Part shown: in pieces, positions 1 through 10,486 of the stretch
Numbering within the stretch: the first letter of the stretch is position 1
How the letters are laid out: every line of letters begins with the position of its first letter
Assembly (NCBI GenBank): GCA_039111635.1
Contig: JBCAQO010000013.1
Location: 744,001 to 808,000 of the forward strand
Length of the DNA: 64,000 bases
Origin: Heterobasidion occidentale
Lineage: Eukaryota; Basidiomycota; Agaricomycetes; Russulales; Bondarzewiaceae
Direction: 5' to 3'
Notes under the pieces: model-generated
Databases searched by the model: none
The model's input: only the letters and a program-made list of their open reading frames with translations
What the model was told of the DNA's origin: nothing
Position numbers and translations under genes: made by a program

Positions 1-135
1 ACTGAATTGATAGCAAACTCTATTCCAGGAAGCTTTGTGGCCCAGTCTTGCTGGTTTGGGGCCACACATTGTCTCAACATTTGCATCACCATTTGGTTTG
101 CTCTCTCAGTCGCTCTGTCACTTTCTGGATGAAAC
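1..135 (-). pseudogene. Element E integrase core, catalytic-Glu segment
   Basis: Translated on the minus strand from 135 downward, this gives an HP-x-SD-x-ATERANQ block, the conserved segment around the third (Glu) residue of the DDE integrase core, then a stretch ending in PGIEFAINS typical of gypsy integrases. The reading continues from 483-659 once the D1 insertion is removed. The window edge cuts it. Confidence 0.8.
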
Positions 136-482
136 TGTTAAACATGACCCCCTCTCTGGTACAGTACTCTCGTATGACTCATCATAGTTACCTATTCATC
201 CCTCCTCTTAATTACTTTCCTATTCCAGACGCCCGAGTTTGGACTCCACACTTATTTTCGCAGTCTACGGGGCCTGCACACCTCAGTTGTTATCCATCAG
301 GTAGACGGACAACTGAGGTGAGCCCCATTCTATTTTACTTGGTAGATACTTGACTCACACTGTACCTACCAGTCTTGGTTCCCTTACTTCGCAGGTACAG
401 TTCAATACATCAGTTGTTATTCATCAAGTAGATGGACGACTGAGTCTCGGTTCTCTTACTTCGCAGATCACCTCTCACAATA
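136..482 (+). repeat. Solo LTR D1 (copia family D)
   Basis: It begins TGTTAAACATGACC and ends CTCACAATA, matching the 5' LTR at 7227-7577 along its length. It interrupts the E integrase between the segments at 483-659 and 1-135. Flanks GAAAC (131-135) and GGAAC (483-487) form an imperfect 5-bp target duplication, and removing the insert lets the integrase read on. No internal copia sequence follows, so it is a solo LTR left by LTR-LTR recombination. It holds two copies of an inverted repeat, at 281-318 and 411-444. Confidence 0.75.
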
Positions 483-659
483 GGAACAATGTAGATGTCC
501 TCAGGTCAGTCCTGATAAGCTCATGCAATTTCTCCCAGAAGGTGCTCATGAACAAAAGTCCCTGTCACTTACAATAACCCTCAGAATTCTATACAGTTTA
601 TAGACCCAATCAAAGATCACTTCAGCCACATCTTTTGCTCGGTACATGGACTTAGTAGG
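483..659 (-). pseudogene. Element E integrase core, middle segment
   Basis: The minus-strand translation contains KSMYRAKDVAEVIFDWVY followed by IVSDRD, the region of the second catalytic Asp in gypsy integrases. An in-frame stop and a frameshift follow. It lies between solo LTRs D1 and A1 and joins with both neighbouring integrase segments. Confidence 0.8.
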
Positions 660-1530
660 TGTTAGGACTGTGCCCTAATACGTGCTTCACATGTGGATAG
701 GGAGGTCAGTCATGTAACTCACTCTGATTTGGACGCAGACTTGTTTCCTTGACTCATCACCATTGACATGCTAATGCATGAACACTAATGTGTTTATACT
801 TACATCCATATACCTTGGTAGGAACACTTCTATATGATCGGTCCTGAAATCCTGAATCTATCCTAATGCAGACAGACAATATTACTATACTTAGCAGTCA
901 ATTATGGATCACGATTGTTTACTGCTGCAAAACTTGATCACCTACAGATATGACACCTGTTGGGTAGATTAGCTTTAGGTGCATAGACCAGATCTTGCTC
1001 CTGCCATAGATAGCTTGTATGTACAAGTAGCCAAGATGAGTTTCTAAGAAGCTCAGCTTATTCACCTATAATTAACTCAATCTCTGTACTACACCTGGTG
1101 TCTGGCTACCTTCCTAGCTTACACTTTGCAAACTCTGTCAGATCTGAGAATCCTTTACACAGTCTGACGACGCACTGAATTTGCCTCCATCCTCTTCTCA
1201 TTCTCCCTTCCCTTACCAGCCATTTCTCATCCTGTCAAGGACCTATACCGGTCTCGCCACTTTCCATATCCTTACTTGGTCACCTCCCAAGGTAGTCTGT
1301 TGGACAGGAGAAGATGACCCTGTACCTGCTGATCAACAAGAAGCACTCAAAGATCATCTTCTAGAAGAATTTGAAGATTGGGCTGATACCAATCCTGACT
1401 TCTTACAAAGGGCCCAAAGATGATTGGTCGTCTTTATATGTTAGATGTTCACAGTCCAAGACTTCATTCAGTAACAGCCTAGGAACCCCCTTTAGTGCAT
1501 CGGTGCACATGATAGGTCTCCAACCTAACA
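660..1530 (+). repeat. Solo LTR A1 (chromovirus family A)
   Basis: It starts TGTTAGGAC and ends CCTAACA and is about 871 bp, homologous along its length to the LTRs at 34829 and 45777. It splits the E integrase. Flanks GTAGG and GTAAC share only GTA plus weak similarity, so the target duplication is poor. Near 1181-1423 it keeps an open frame of 80 codons whose second half (VCWTGEDDPVP to FLQRAQR) is recognisable in other copies of this LTR. A TATA-like stretch lies near 1020. Confidence 0.8.
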
Positions 1531-2168
1531 GTAACAGTAGGGACCAGATGAACCATGGCTAACAGATGACAGATGGCAGATCATGTCAAATGTTTCATAT
1601 AGCATCTTCGATTCTGAAAGTGGGCCAACAAAGTCCATGCCAATTGACTCCCAAGGCCGTGATGGCACTTTGAGAGGGTGAAGGAATCCATATAGTTTGT
1701 GGTTTGTTAACTTCCCCATGTGACAGGTTGTACAGCTTTCACACCATGTCCTTCCACCACACATTCTCCCTTGTGGTAGAATAAAGTCTCTTTGGGCTTA
1801 GGTAAGCCAGAATTGAATGGGTATGTGATATAATGATTTCTCTCACATAGTGAGGTCCGATTCTCACATCTGGGATGCATAGAACCTATTCCATACAATA
1901 TAAGGCTGTCCAAGACCTCAAAATTCTTAACCTGCAACGGTGAGCTCACAACCTCTTTAAAGAACTTGTCCTCTTTGTAACAATGCTTTAGTGTCTTCAT
2001 CATATTAAGGTTTGTGTCCTCCGCAAGCAACACATCTATCAACCAAGAGGTATGTCCAGACAGTGAGTCTTCCTCTTCTGTCCGCATTCTGAGATTGCTA
2101 AGAATACTATCTTGCTCAATCTGTTGATCAGCTTTGTTTTCCCTGGCACTCCTGCCCTCCAAGGTCAA
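1531..2168 (-). pseudogene. Element E integrase zinc-binding domain and start of core
   Basis: On the minus strand, 1764-1525 shows CESCTTCHMGK (the C-x2-C half of the HHCC zinc finger) followed by PWESIGMDFVGPL, which carries the first catalytic Asp. Upstream, 2168-1707 encodes about 153 residues of the linker between RNase H and the zinc finger. The two reading frames overlap, so at least one frameshift lies near 1710-1760. The segment ends at the A1 insertion. Confidence 0.8.
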
Positions 2169-3085
2169 AACCGTCGTCTATTGCACCAGCGTCAGCAATA
2201 GGGGGTCTGATCTTCAATATCACCCTCCGCACCTTGGTAGGCTGTCAACTAGTAGCTCCACCTGTCAGAGTCACCTCCTGTGAGGTCTGCGAAGCCCCAC
2301 TCATGTGTTCACTGCCTGCCAAACCTGCTGTCGTTCAAGGCAGCACATGATCACCAGTCATGCCGCCTACCTTGTCACTAGAAGAGTATGGCGCCATGGC
2401 TTGGCCTCTGGTCAGGGAGTCAACCTCCGCATGTGGGGCAACCCCAAGAGTGCCAGCCCAGGCCCATGTCATTACCGCAGCTGCATACACCATTAGCCCC
2501 ACCAGCAGTGGTGCTGTGACCACACGCTCTCTCTCTAGAGAAGCGCCATCGTCTTCATCAACGGGTGGCACATATTCAGACAACCCTTGCACTACACCAA
2601 GCAGTTTGATGCTATTTTCACAAGTCAGGGCATCTGCCAATGTGTTAGTATTACTAGGTATGTAGGTCATCTCAAAATCAAAGTTGCTAAGTTCCTCTAA
2701 CCATCGAGCCTGCCAAGGTGGTAGCTTCTTCTATATCATAATATATTCAAGGCTTGGTGATCCATGAAAATCCCGAACCAAGTTCTATGCAGTAAGTTGC
2801 AAAAATGCTTCAGCAAGGACACAATTGCTAATAACTCCTGCTTGTGTACAGCATAGTTCTACTGGGTTGTTGTGAATTTGCCAGACCAAAAGCCACAATA
2901 GGTGCAGACTTTAGGTCTTTGCCTTGGCTCACCATCCTGCTGGCACTTGTCAGAGATGCATTGTATGTCAGGTTTATAGGAGGTGCACCAGGCCCATATT
3001 TAATAGGGACCCAGTAATGGTCCCTCCATGCCTGTACCACAGAGCACACTTCATCAAATGCGCACTGCTCAGACAGTTCCTATCG
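2169..3085 (-). pseudogene. Element E RNase H and linker
   Basis: On the minus strand, 3049-2780 carries SQGKDLKSAPIVAF and, after a frame change, a HKQELLAIV block, the RNase H motif that precedes the transposon copying core. At 2670 the sequence YIPSNTNTLADALT matches the YVPGxxNxLADALSR end of gypsy RNase H domains. Below 2620 is a non-conserved linker, unusually GC-rich for this part of the window. Several stops interrupt it. Confidence 0.7.
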
Positions 3086-4060
3086 CTAGTGTGCATTGGC
3101 GCCCATGAGTGCCATCAGGGTCCCCATTAGTATCCACACACTAGGGCAGTCTGGCGCAAGAAACCTGATGGTGCCAATAAATGAGGCAAGTGCTTCTTTT
3201 GTAGCCTGGGTTTTCCAGCTTGAGACCTTGTCAACCTTGTCAGGGTCTATAGCGATTTCTGATGAGTCTATAACATGACCCAGGATTTTCAATAAGTCAA
3301 CAAAAACTTTCAGCTTGTTTTCACTAAGGTAGAACTTTTCCCAATGTAGTGTGTCAATGACCAGCTTGACATGCTGCATATGGTCTTTGGCTGTATCCAA
3401 GTATATCACAATATTGTCTAGATACATATCCATGAAGACCCCAATATAAGGTGCAAATATGTGGTTCATCAGTGCCTGGTAAGTTGCACCCTCGTTGTAG
3501 TTGCCAATTTGCAGCACATTGCTGACCATAGTCCTATCAGGTGTCATAAACAAGGTGCATGGATGTGCTCAGGGACCACTCTAATCTGTTCATAGGCATT
3601 CTTCCCATCAACCAGGGGGCAGTACAGATGTGCTGCAATATTCCTCAAAATTGATTCAATGTTGGAGAATGGTGAGGCAAGTTTTCTAGTGTTAGAATTC
3701 CGTTCCTGAGAATCAATAACAGTATGTAGTTGCAGTTTACATCTCCCTTGTCCGGCTTCTTTAGCATAAGCATAGGCATAGCATTTGTCCCACTACTAAA
3801 TTCCCATCGCCCAGTCTTCTGGTATGCCTCTTGCTTCTCTCACCAGAGAGGAACTAACAGGCCTGATATTTCCGAGGGCTGCCACAGATACACTTGTCCC
3901 TCATCAATGATCAGGATAGTATGGTTTATTGCACGTAGAGGGGGCAGTGGAGTATCTTCTGCATCTTTGCAGATGTCGGCCACATACTTGGTCAGCTTCT
4001 CACGAAGTGCTGAAACATGGCCATAGTAAATATTGGCTGCCTGAGGCTCCATGGTGAGAA
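3086..4060 (-). pseudogene. Element E reverse transcriptase
   Basis: The N-terminal part (4052-3840) reads PLPPLRAINHTILIIDEG, the start of many basidiomycete Ty3 RTs. The palm (3553-3086) contains TYQALMNHIF, then MYLDNIVIY at about 3405-3430, then the thumb motifs LSENKLKV and ILGHVID. The catalytic YxDD box is Y-L-D-N: the second Asp codon is AAT (3413-3415), a single G-to-A change in a CpG. The middle of the domain (3554-3840) is frame-broken. The enzyme cannot be active. Confidence 0.85.
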
Positions 4061-4292
4061 CCTAGGGCCCCTCAATAGGTAAGGATTTGGTGCTTCTAAC
4101 ATCCACTTGTGAAGGGTTGAAACTAAGGAATACCTTATGTTGGAACAGGAACGGGGTTCCTAATATGAGGTCATAACTGTTCAAATTGACAATATCAAGG
4201 TGCTGTTCTTTGTCTATTTCCTAGTACTGAAGCTGAACTAAAACACCATAATTAAGATGAGTTTGTGATCCTGACACTGCCAGTTGAATCGG
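4061..4292 (-). pseudogene. Element E aspartic protease, C-terminal part
   Basis: The minus-strand reading from 4292 down gives PIQLAVSGSQ, then NLNSYDLILGTPFLFQH, the flap and ILG region of Ty3 retropepsins, with one in-frame stop between. It resumes the protease reading interrupted by F3 and leads into the RT. Confidence 0.75.
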
Positions 4293-5364
4293 TGATGAGC
4301 GCGCCACCTCTCTAAGCGCTGAGGCCCCTGTTTTTGCAGTTCTACAAGTGCTAGCATGCTGACCTTATGAAGTACCCCAGACACCACCGGGCAATTCTGC
4401 AGCCTAGTGCGAGTCCCTCTGATGCATGTCACAAGCTTAAGATCATGGTAGCGGGCCAACGCAGTCTTTATTGCACCACATAGTCATCACCTTGCATCAT
4501 CTTGCTCATATCTCCACACGTATCGCACAACAGCCTCGAGCCCGCCGCACCTCCTGAGACCTCACCAAGCTCTCACCATATGCCTTGCAAGCATCAACCA
4601 CAAGGGCAGCACTACGAGTTGCTCCGCGGCATGATATTGTAGTGAGCTTTATCGAGCGCACCTATTGGACAGTATAGGTCTTGTGATCCACCTCTCCTCA
4701 TCTCTCCTAGAATCACTGTGTCTCACCGCTACACCCCTTTACTAAATATCACTTTGTCTCTTGACCGCAGCACAACAGAACCTTATGGTCTGCAAGCCCC
4801 TCTGTGCGTGGTTTTTCTTTATCTTTCCATGCTACGGTCTTGGCATGATATTGACTTACTTTACCTTACAATCTCGCGTTTACTCTACCGCTTTTGATTT
4901 ACTATAAATACCTATGTATGTTGTTGCAATACACCAGTTTCAAACACCCCTTTGTTTAGAGCTCAACTTTGCAAGAAGATCTCACTCTTATTGCGTCCAC
5001 ATTGCCATTGTTCTTGCCTTGCTTGATTTATTCTCGCCACCTTCATTGTCTCTACTGTTAGGGCCTTTGTCGCTGCCCTTGAAGTTATTTGATTGCTCAC
5101 TAGCAATATAGCTCTTGTCATGCGTGTAAAGAAACCTCATGTCACCTCGCTGTGTTGAGCACTGCTGCAGTAGTTCTTGCACGTGCCTCACACACCTTGT
5201 ATTACCTCACTCAATATCTTGACATTGTAGTACGTATCTCACCCTACCTCGTAACTCACAAAGGGTCCTTTGATATTCTAGTAAAGTTAGCTCTACACCT
5301 ACCCCATGTTTAGTGGTGTGTTTTGTTGTGTATTTTTGCACTCAGAGCCATCACTAGTGTATCA
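4293..5364 (+). repeat. Solo LTR F3 (Ty3 family F)
   Basis: It starts TGATGAGCGC and ends GTGTATCA, the same ends as the 1076-bp F1 LTR at 58738, and the two can be aligned; both have a TATA box in the same context (TATAAATA at 4903-4910). It splits the E protease between the DSGS box and the flap. Flanks read TCGG on one side and CCGA on the other (protease strand), which fits a mutated 4-bp target duplication. It is far poorer in CpG than F1. No other gene is seen in this interval. Confidence 0.75.
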
Positions 5365-5570
5365 CCGATACTGGTTTTGCCAGCGGCACTCTGGGAAGCT
5401 TTAGTTGGTCAGCCAGAGTGGACAATATGAAGTCTGCCATTGATCCACTATCAAGCAGAGCACGAGCTGGTTTGCCTGCCATCAAAACTGTCACTACAAG
5501 TGGTCAGTTCCTCCAGTTCGTCTGTTGGCAGTGAAAGAGCGGCATGAAGTACCACTCTGAAATGCTTGGT
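5365..5570 (-). pseudogene. Element E aspartic protease, catalytic part
   Basis: On the minus strand the reading VTVLMAGKPARALLDSGS places the catalytic D-S-G triad at about 5470, followed by STLADQLKLPRVPLAKPV, a conserved arrangement in basidiomycete Ty3 proteases. The reading stops at the F3 insertion at 5364 and resumes at 4292. Confidence 0.85.
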
Positions 5571-7150
5571 AATTATCCTGTCCTTTAGTGTTTGAGCTAA
5601 CTTGGGGTCAGGAACCGGACGTGCATCCCCAAGGAACACCCTGCGCTGCCAATTGCCACCTCTCTCATTGTGATCCTGTCACATTCTATATCTTCAAAGG
5701 TCATAGTAGCAGTGGCCCGCTTAGGGTAGGTGCTTTTGTTACCTTCCGCTCGGGACAATCCTTGGACAAATGATCCTTTGCTTTGCACCTGAAGCACCGC
5801 CCTTTGTTGTGGAGGTGTTTTACCTGTTCTTGTCTACTTGCGTCCTCTTAGGTCGCTTGCCAGAGCTTTCCTTGCCCTTTGTTGAGCTGTCACCTTTAGA
5901 GTCTGTTGCTCGTTGTTGAGACTTTTTCTGATAGTCTGTATTCTTCCCCTTAGAAACCACTGGGTCCTTTTGGTCCTTCTTTTTGGAAGATTTGGTCTTG
6001 CATGACTCATTAGCCTTCTTGGCTTCAGCTTTGGCTCTTCACGAAAGGAGGTAGGTCTGCTCATACTTTGTGCACTTAGACCCAAGCTTAGCTAATAAAA
6101 TAGTCTCAGGACTGTACCCATAGTCAGTCAATTTCAAGTGAAGGTATAACTTGCATCTATGCCAGAAAGCTATAACCAGGTCTTGCTCAGTATAACTACC
6201 AACAGTATGGCTATGTCACGCAGATTCCACAGGAAGTTTTTAACAGTCTGTCCCCTTTGTGAACAAGCATCAAATTTGTCCCTTTGCTGAGACCTAAAGT
6301 CAGCAGGGAACAAGTAATTGAACTTTTCATTGAAGAAGTTGGTAAGTGGAAATTTCCACCCTTTCTGAATCACTTCCTGGTTGAACCATATATAAGCCCA
6401 CCCAGAGGTGTATTTACCCAGAAGTGTAATAGCCTTGTGCAGCTTTATTGCAGAGTATTTCACAAACATTCTCACTTCTTGGGTCCATTTCTGAAAGATG
6501 TGGCCCATGGCTCGCCATCATATATAAATGGTGGGTCCATTTTAAGTACATTTTGCAAATATCTTAGCTAGAGAAGCTTCTTCTTATATTTCTTCTTAGC
6601 ACACTTCTTTTCTGCCTGTGTACCTTTAGAGTTGGATGAGGCTATGCTGTGAGGTTCTGAGAGGAACATATTAGAAGACTCAGAACCAGATGAATTGCTG
6701 CCAAAGTTTGGTTGGGGCATGTTACGCTTCTGATATTTCTTTTGGTTCTTCTTCTTCTTGTTTCTATACCTGTCCTCCAACAAGGAGCTAGAGTCCAATG
6801 AAGATTCCTTGTCAGAACTTGAGTCAGAACTGCTTGATTCAGGGTTGGACAATTCACTGGGATCAGGATCCATGCCCATTGCCTTTTCCAAGTTTTTACC
6901 TTTTGGCAGTAATGATGAGGCACAGTCATGACGCCCTGTCCTAGCATGTTTTCCTGAGTTCAACTTGTGTTTCTCTGGACCCCTTGAGGGCCTGTCTTTG
7001 TCTTGATGGACTCCAAGCTTGCTTAACTTGTGCCTCAGCCTTTTCTTAAATCTATCAGGGCACAAGGCTTTTGTTTCATTGCCCCTTGAGGGCCACTCAA
7101 CCACCTGTTGCTTAGCCTCTGAGGCATCAATGTTGTTTAGTTCATTGTGC
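5571..7150 (-). pseudogene. Element E gag with CCHC knuckle
   Basis: Three frame-shifted pieces make a gag. 7150-6568 is an acidic and Lys-rich N-terminal region of about 180 codons. 6508-6170 is the capsid-like part: IFQKWTQEVRMFVKYSAIKL then an FNEKF and QRGQTVKNFLWNLRDIA core. 6085-5834 is a basic stretch. Near 5830-5760 the minus strand encodes CFRCKAKDHLSKDC, a C-x2-C-x4-H-x4-C nucleocapsid knuckle, just upstream of the protease. Capsid assignment is by position and general pattern. Confidence 0.7.
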
Positions 7151-7226
7151 AGTCAGATGGCCATCTCGTAATTAGAAGTGCTCAGTATCCATTAGTATTG
7201 TGGCTGTGGTCTACATTATTCCTAAG

Positions 7227-7577
7227 TGTTGAACATGACCTCCCTTGAGTACGAGACTGGCTAATGACTCATTCATATTACATATCTTTGTACTTACTTA
7301 TGCACTTACTATTTTGGGCTGTGAGACTGGGCTGGTCAGGTATTTTTGTAGTCTGCATTGGTCAAACACCTCAGTCATTAACCATATCCTTAATGGACAA
7401 CTGAGGTAAGATACCTATCTACTTTACTCTATGGATACTGTACTTACTTCATACCCAGCTTCCTTCTCGGTCCCTTCACCTCACAGATATAGCCCAATAC
7501 AGTCATTAACCATATCCTTGATGGACAACTGAGCTTCCCTCTTAGTTCCTTCACCTCACAGATTACCTCTCACATTA
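7227..7577 (+). repeat. Copia 5' LTR D2
   Basis: It begins TGTTGAACATGACC, ends CTCACATTA and matches solo LTR D1. Unlike D1 it is followed without a gap by a tRNA-iMet-type primer-binding site at 7578, which fixes it as a 5' LTR of a plus-strand copia element. The LTR ends in TA instead of the usual CA. It lies against the gag start of element E and was probably inserted into it. Confidence 0.75.
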
Positions 7578-7589
7578 GGTTATGGGCCC
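7578..7589 (+). promoter_or_regulatory. Primer-binding site, half tRNA-iMet type (D2)
   Basis: GGTTATGGGCCC directly follows the LTR. It is complementary to the anticodon arm (GGGCCCATAACC) of eukaryotic initiator tRNA-Met, the internal priming site known from Drosophila copia. The same 12-mer follows the 5' LTR of the unrelated B element. Confidence 0.8.
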
Positions 7590-7833
7590 TGTGTGTTTTA
7601 TCTGAAGAAACAAGGAACTAGAACCAGAAAGCATATCCATTGTCTGGATTATTGAAATGCGAGTCCAGACTCACTCGCAACTGAACAAAACAAGCAAAGA
7701 AAATTTTCACATTACTCCCTCAACCTCAACCTCAGTCCTCATGTTGGTGACACCCTCTCCATCCTTCTGGGTGTATATTTTACCTGATGCAGAGTGCCTC
7801 ACCATGGCCAATTGGGCCAACTAGATGCTGTGA

Positions 7834-8320
7834 GTGTATACAGTATGCCAGGTGAGAGGACTAGAACTGTGCCTCCTTGGCACCATACTGCCCCCATCCA
7901 CCAACCTGATGTCTTTCCCTATTGACGTAGCCATACAAACCACAGCTACACCTATGTCTGCAGCTACAGCCACGATGGCACCAACACCAGCCCTGGCCAC
8001 CACACTGCCCACGTTGCAAATGCCACTGTACACCGGTCACCCTGACGCTGCTGCAATACCAGCCCCAATGCAGGCACCCCTTTCATCCTTCTTCCATGTG
8101 TACCTACCCACTTTGCCCACAACGTCAGTCACATACATGGCAACCAACTTGGAGTGGCGTGACCACAACAACCTCACATGTGCACACATCATCCTAAATG
8201 TCATGGACATCCCAGGATCTGGACTGAACATATCTGGCACGGTGGCTAAGACCTGGCGCTCCCTCCACAATTGCTTTGAACTGCGGGACCCTATTGTGGT
8301 GCAATCAGCCAGCTTCCCCA
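7834..8320 (+). pseudogene. Copia gag fragment (element D2)
   Basis: An open frame of about 160 codons starts 245 bp after the primer site. After an Ala/Thr/Pro-rich leader it has the pattern NLEWRDHNNLTCAHIILNV followed by AKTWRSLHNCFEL, resembling the W-x-N-x-(A/L)xxIxLN-(x)n-AKxxWxxL core of copia-type Gag. Position behind LTR and primer site supports this. It ends near 8320, where it fuses out of register to the gag of family C, so the rest of the copia element is gone. The junction looks like a deletion or recombination point. Confidence 0.55.
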
Positions 8321-9397
8321 AACTTTGATAACTGCTTGTACCAAGAAGGACAATATTTCTTTACAAGAGAAGACAAAACAGAAGCTCAGTGGGCTTGGGA
8401 CAAAATAGCAGAAGACTGGGTAGAGCCACCCCAGTACAGAAACCCCAAACCGGACATCCCGGATACATCGGAAGAAAAAGAAGAAGGAACATCCGAGTCT
8501 GAATCCTCGGATATTCAAACACCAATCAACACCCGAAATATTAAAGACAATACCATTATGTCAACAAATCCTACAGCTCCCCCTGCAACCGCATCATCCA
8601 GAAGGGGCAAGCTTAAACTCCCTGATAATTTCGAAGGAGATAGAACACAATCACAGAAATTCATCATGAATTGCCTCCTCCTTTTTACAGCAGAATTGGA
8701 CTGGTATAAGATAAATGAGGACAAAGTTTCCCTTGCCCTCTCATGCATGAGATATGGAACGGCAGGTGTGTGGGCAGAAAGCTTCCTGAAGAAGACAGTT
8801 GGGGCAATCCCGCCTAAAACCCTTGGAACTTGGCTTGACTTCCTTGACAAGTTTAAACTTTAATTCAAGAAAACAAACCTCATGGACAAGGCCCAAAGTG
8901 CTCTTATGTCTTTCTCCCAAGGAAAGATGACGGTGGATGAATACTCAAATCAATTTGTCCTTATAGCCGCCGACACCGACATCATCGACAAGGAACAAGT
9001 TCCTTACTTCCAGAGAGGACTCGACCCGAAGGTCATGGACAAGATCTATGACAAGGAAACACCACCGAAAGACACAATCCAGGACTGGATCAATACTGCC
9101 TGTGAAATAGATGGACACTTGAGGGCCCAAAGTGCTCAAAAGGCAATCCTCGCCAACTCCACCTTATTCCGAAGCAACTTCCTCAATTGCTTTCACCTCC
9201 AACCCGCCCTTCGCTATAATTCTACCAATGCTCCTCGCAGAATGAACAACCAAGTGGTTGACATGGACATTGACGCCTCTCGCAAACGAGATGCTACCCA
9301 AAACAAGCACATATATGATAGCAAGAGACCTGCCCCCTTTTCCTGCTTCAATTGTGGAAAGCCAGGGCACAGGATAGCTGATTGTCCCTCTCCACAT
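8321..9397 (+). pseudogene. Ty3-type gag of family C, truncated
   Basis: The reading starts FDNCLYQEGQYFF and runs through an acidic Ser/Glu-rich region to a capsid-like domain (KLPDNFEGDRTQSQKFI) and a knuckle CFNCGKPGHRIADC near 9350-9392. A single in-frame TAA at 8861-8863 interrupts it; both halves are in the same frame. The 3' end is cut four codons after the knuckle by LTR C1. Nucleotides 8321-8560 are duplicated at 10250-10486. Confidence 0.8.
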
Positions 9398-10000
9398 TGT
9401 TATGACTTGACCGATTGGGGCCCGTTGAGGCTGGTCTATCCAATGGTTCAAGCATCACATGCTAGGTGGCTCCACTACGGAGCATACATCAAGGTATTCG
9501 GCATGTCCTTATGATCCAACTGAACCGATGGTTCTTCAAGACATCGGTAGAGGATATATGGGAAGGGTCATGGGTACAGCGGATTGATAAGATAGGTATT
9601 CACATGCCATGGGCTTAGGGCTTATGGGTAAGCACCTTATCGCACCAGGATGGATTGGTGCGACTGGAGAAGTACAAGAGTAGGCACCGGCTGAGAGAGA
9701 CGGCGACCACAGCTCTCCTGGAATCGATACCCGGAGAAGCATACGGACTCTTACCCTAAACCCTATACAGTATATAAGGCCCATAGAATAGGCTGAGGAT
9801 CTTTAGTCTATTTTCCTTGTTAGTTCGTATCTTCCTATACAAACACCTTCGTTCCCTACTGTCTTCCTACAGTAGGACCATTACTACCTCCTCCTGTATT
9901 GTTCCCTAATACAGTCAAGACTTTGTCCACCACTCAGTCCATTGTGCAACCTAGGGAAAAACCTATTACTCTTGGGTTACCAAACAAGCAGTTCATAACA
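9398..10000 (+). repeat. LTR C1, apparently the 5' LTR of a truncated element
   Basis: It begins TGTTATGACTTGACC and ends GTTCATAACA, matching solo LTR C2 at 20345. A clear TATA box (TATATAAG, 9771-9778) lies about 230 bp before its end. Behind it comes a leader of about 240 bp and the N-terminus of a family-C gag, so it behaves as a 5' LTR. It sits inside another gag of the same family. No matching 3' end is visible because copia B cuts the element at 10487. Confidence 0.75.
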
Positions 10001-10486
10001 CTAGAATAGACTCGCTTTTGCCCCTACCTTGCACCACACCTTGCTTGCTGCCACACACTCTCTCACAACCCTCATCGGTGGCATAGACCCCCACCAAAGA
10101 GTGTTACTTCACACACCCTAGAGCAAGACCTAGGCCTAGGATACACACCAGGCACTAAACAAACCCATAACCAACTCTGACAAGATAATTGTCCTATCCA
10201 TCAAAGGGGAAACCATTGGTATTACTCTGACACCAATCGACTAGCCCTCCCAAACTTTGATAACTGCTCGTACCGAGAAGGACAATATTTCTTCACAAGA
10301 GAAGATGGAACAGAAGCTCAGTGGGCTTGGGACAAAATAGCAGAAGACTGGGTAGAGCCACCCCAGTATAGGAACCCCAAACCGGAAATCCTGGACACAT
10401 TGGAAGAAGAAGAAGGAACATCCGAGTCCGAATCCTCGGATATTCAAACACCGATCAATACCCAAACCATGAAAAACAATACCAAT
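10001..10486 (+). pseudogene. Leader and gag N-terminus of family C
   Basis: 10001-10240 is non-coding leader. From about 10250 the reading FDNCSYREGQYFFTRED repeats the gag N-terminus found at 8321, through the Glu/Ser-rich segment, and stops at the copia insertion (10487). A primer-binding site could not be found after C1. Confidence 0.65.

Larger units (their letters stand above)
1..7226 (-). mobile_element. Element E: decayed Ty3/gypsy retrotransposon, 3' end beyond window
   Basis: Read on the minus strand, the order from right to left is gag (7150-5571), protease (5570-5365 and 4292-4061), RT (4060-3086), RNase H (3085-2335) and integrase (2168-1), the Ty3/gypsy order. The coding frame is broken by stops and frameshifts throughout. 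Three solo LTRs of other families sit inside it: F3 in protease, A1 and D1 in integrase. The element runs off the left edge inside the integrase core. On the right it is cut by the copia LTR at 7227, so neither of its own LTRs is visible. Domain order and motifs are seen; the basidiomycete chromovirus affinity is from family knowledge. Confidence 0.85.

Noticed and set aside
136..7577. D1 and D2 as the LTR pair of element E
   Set aside because: They flank E at first sight, but both are plus-oriented while E is minus, D2 is followed by a plus-strand primer site and copia gag, and D1 interrupts the E integrase with its own target duplication.
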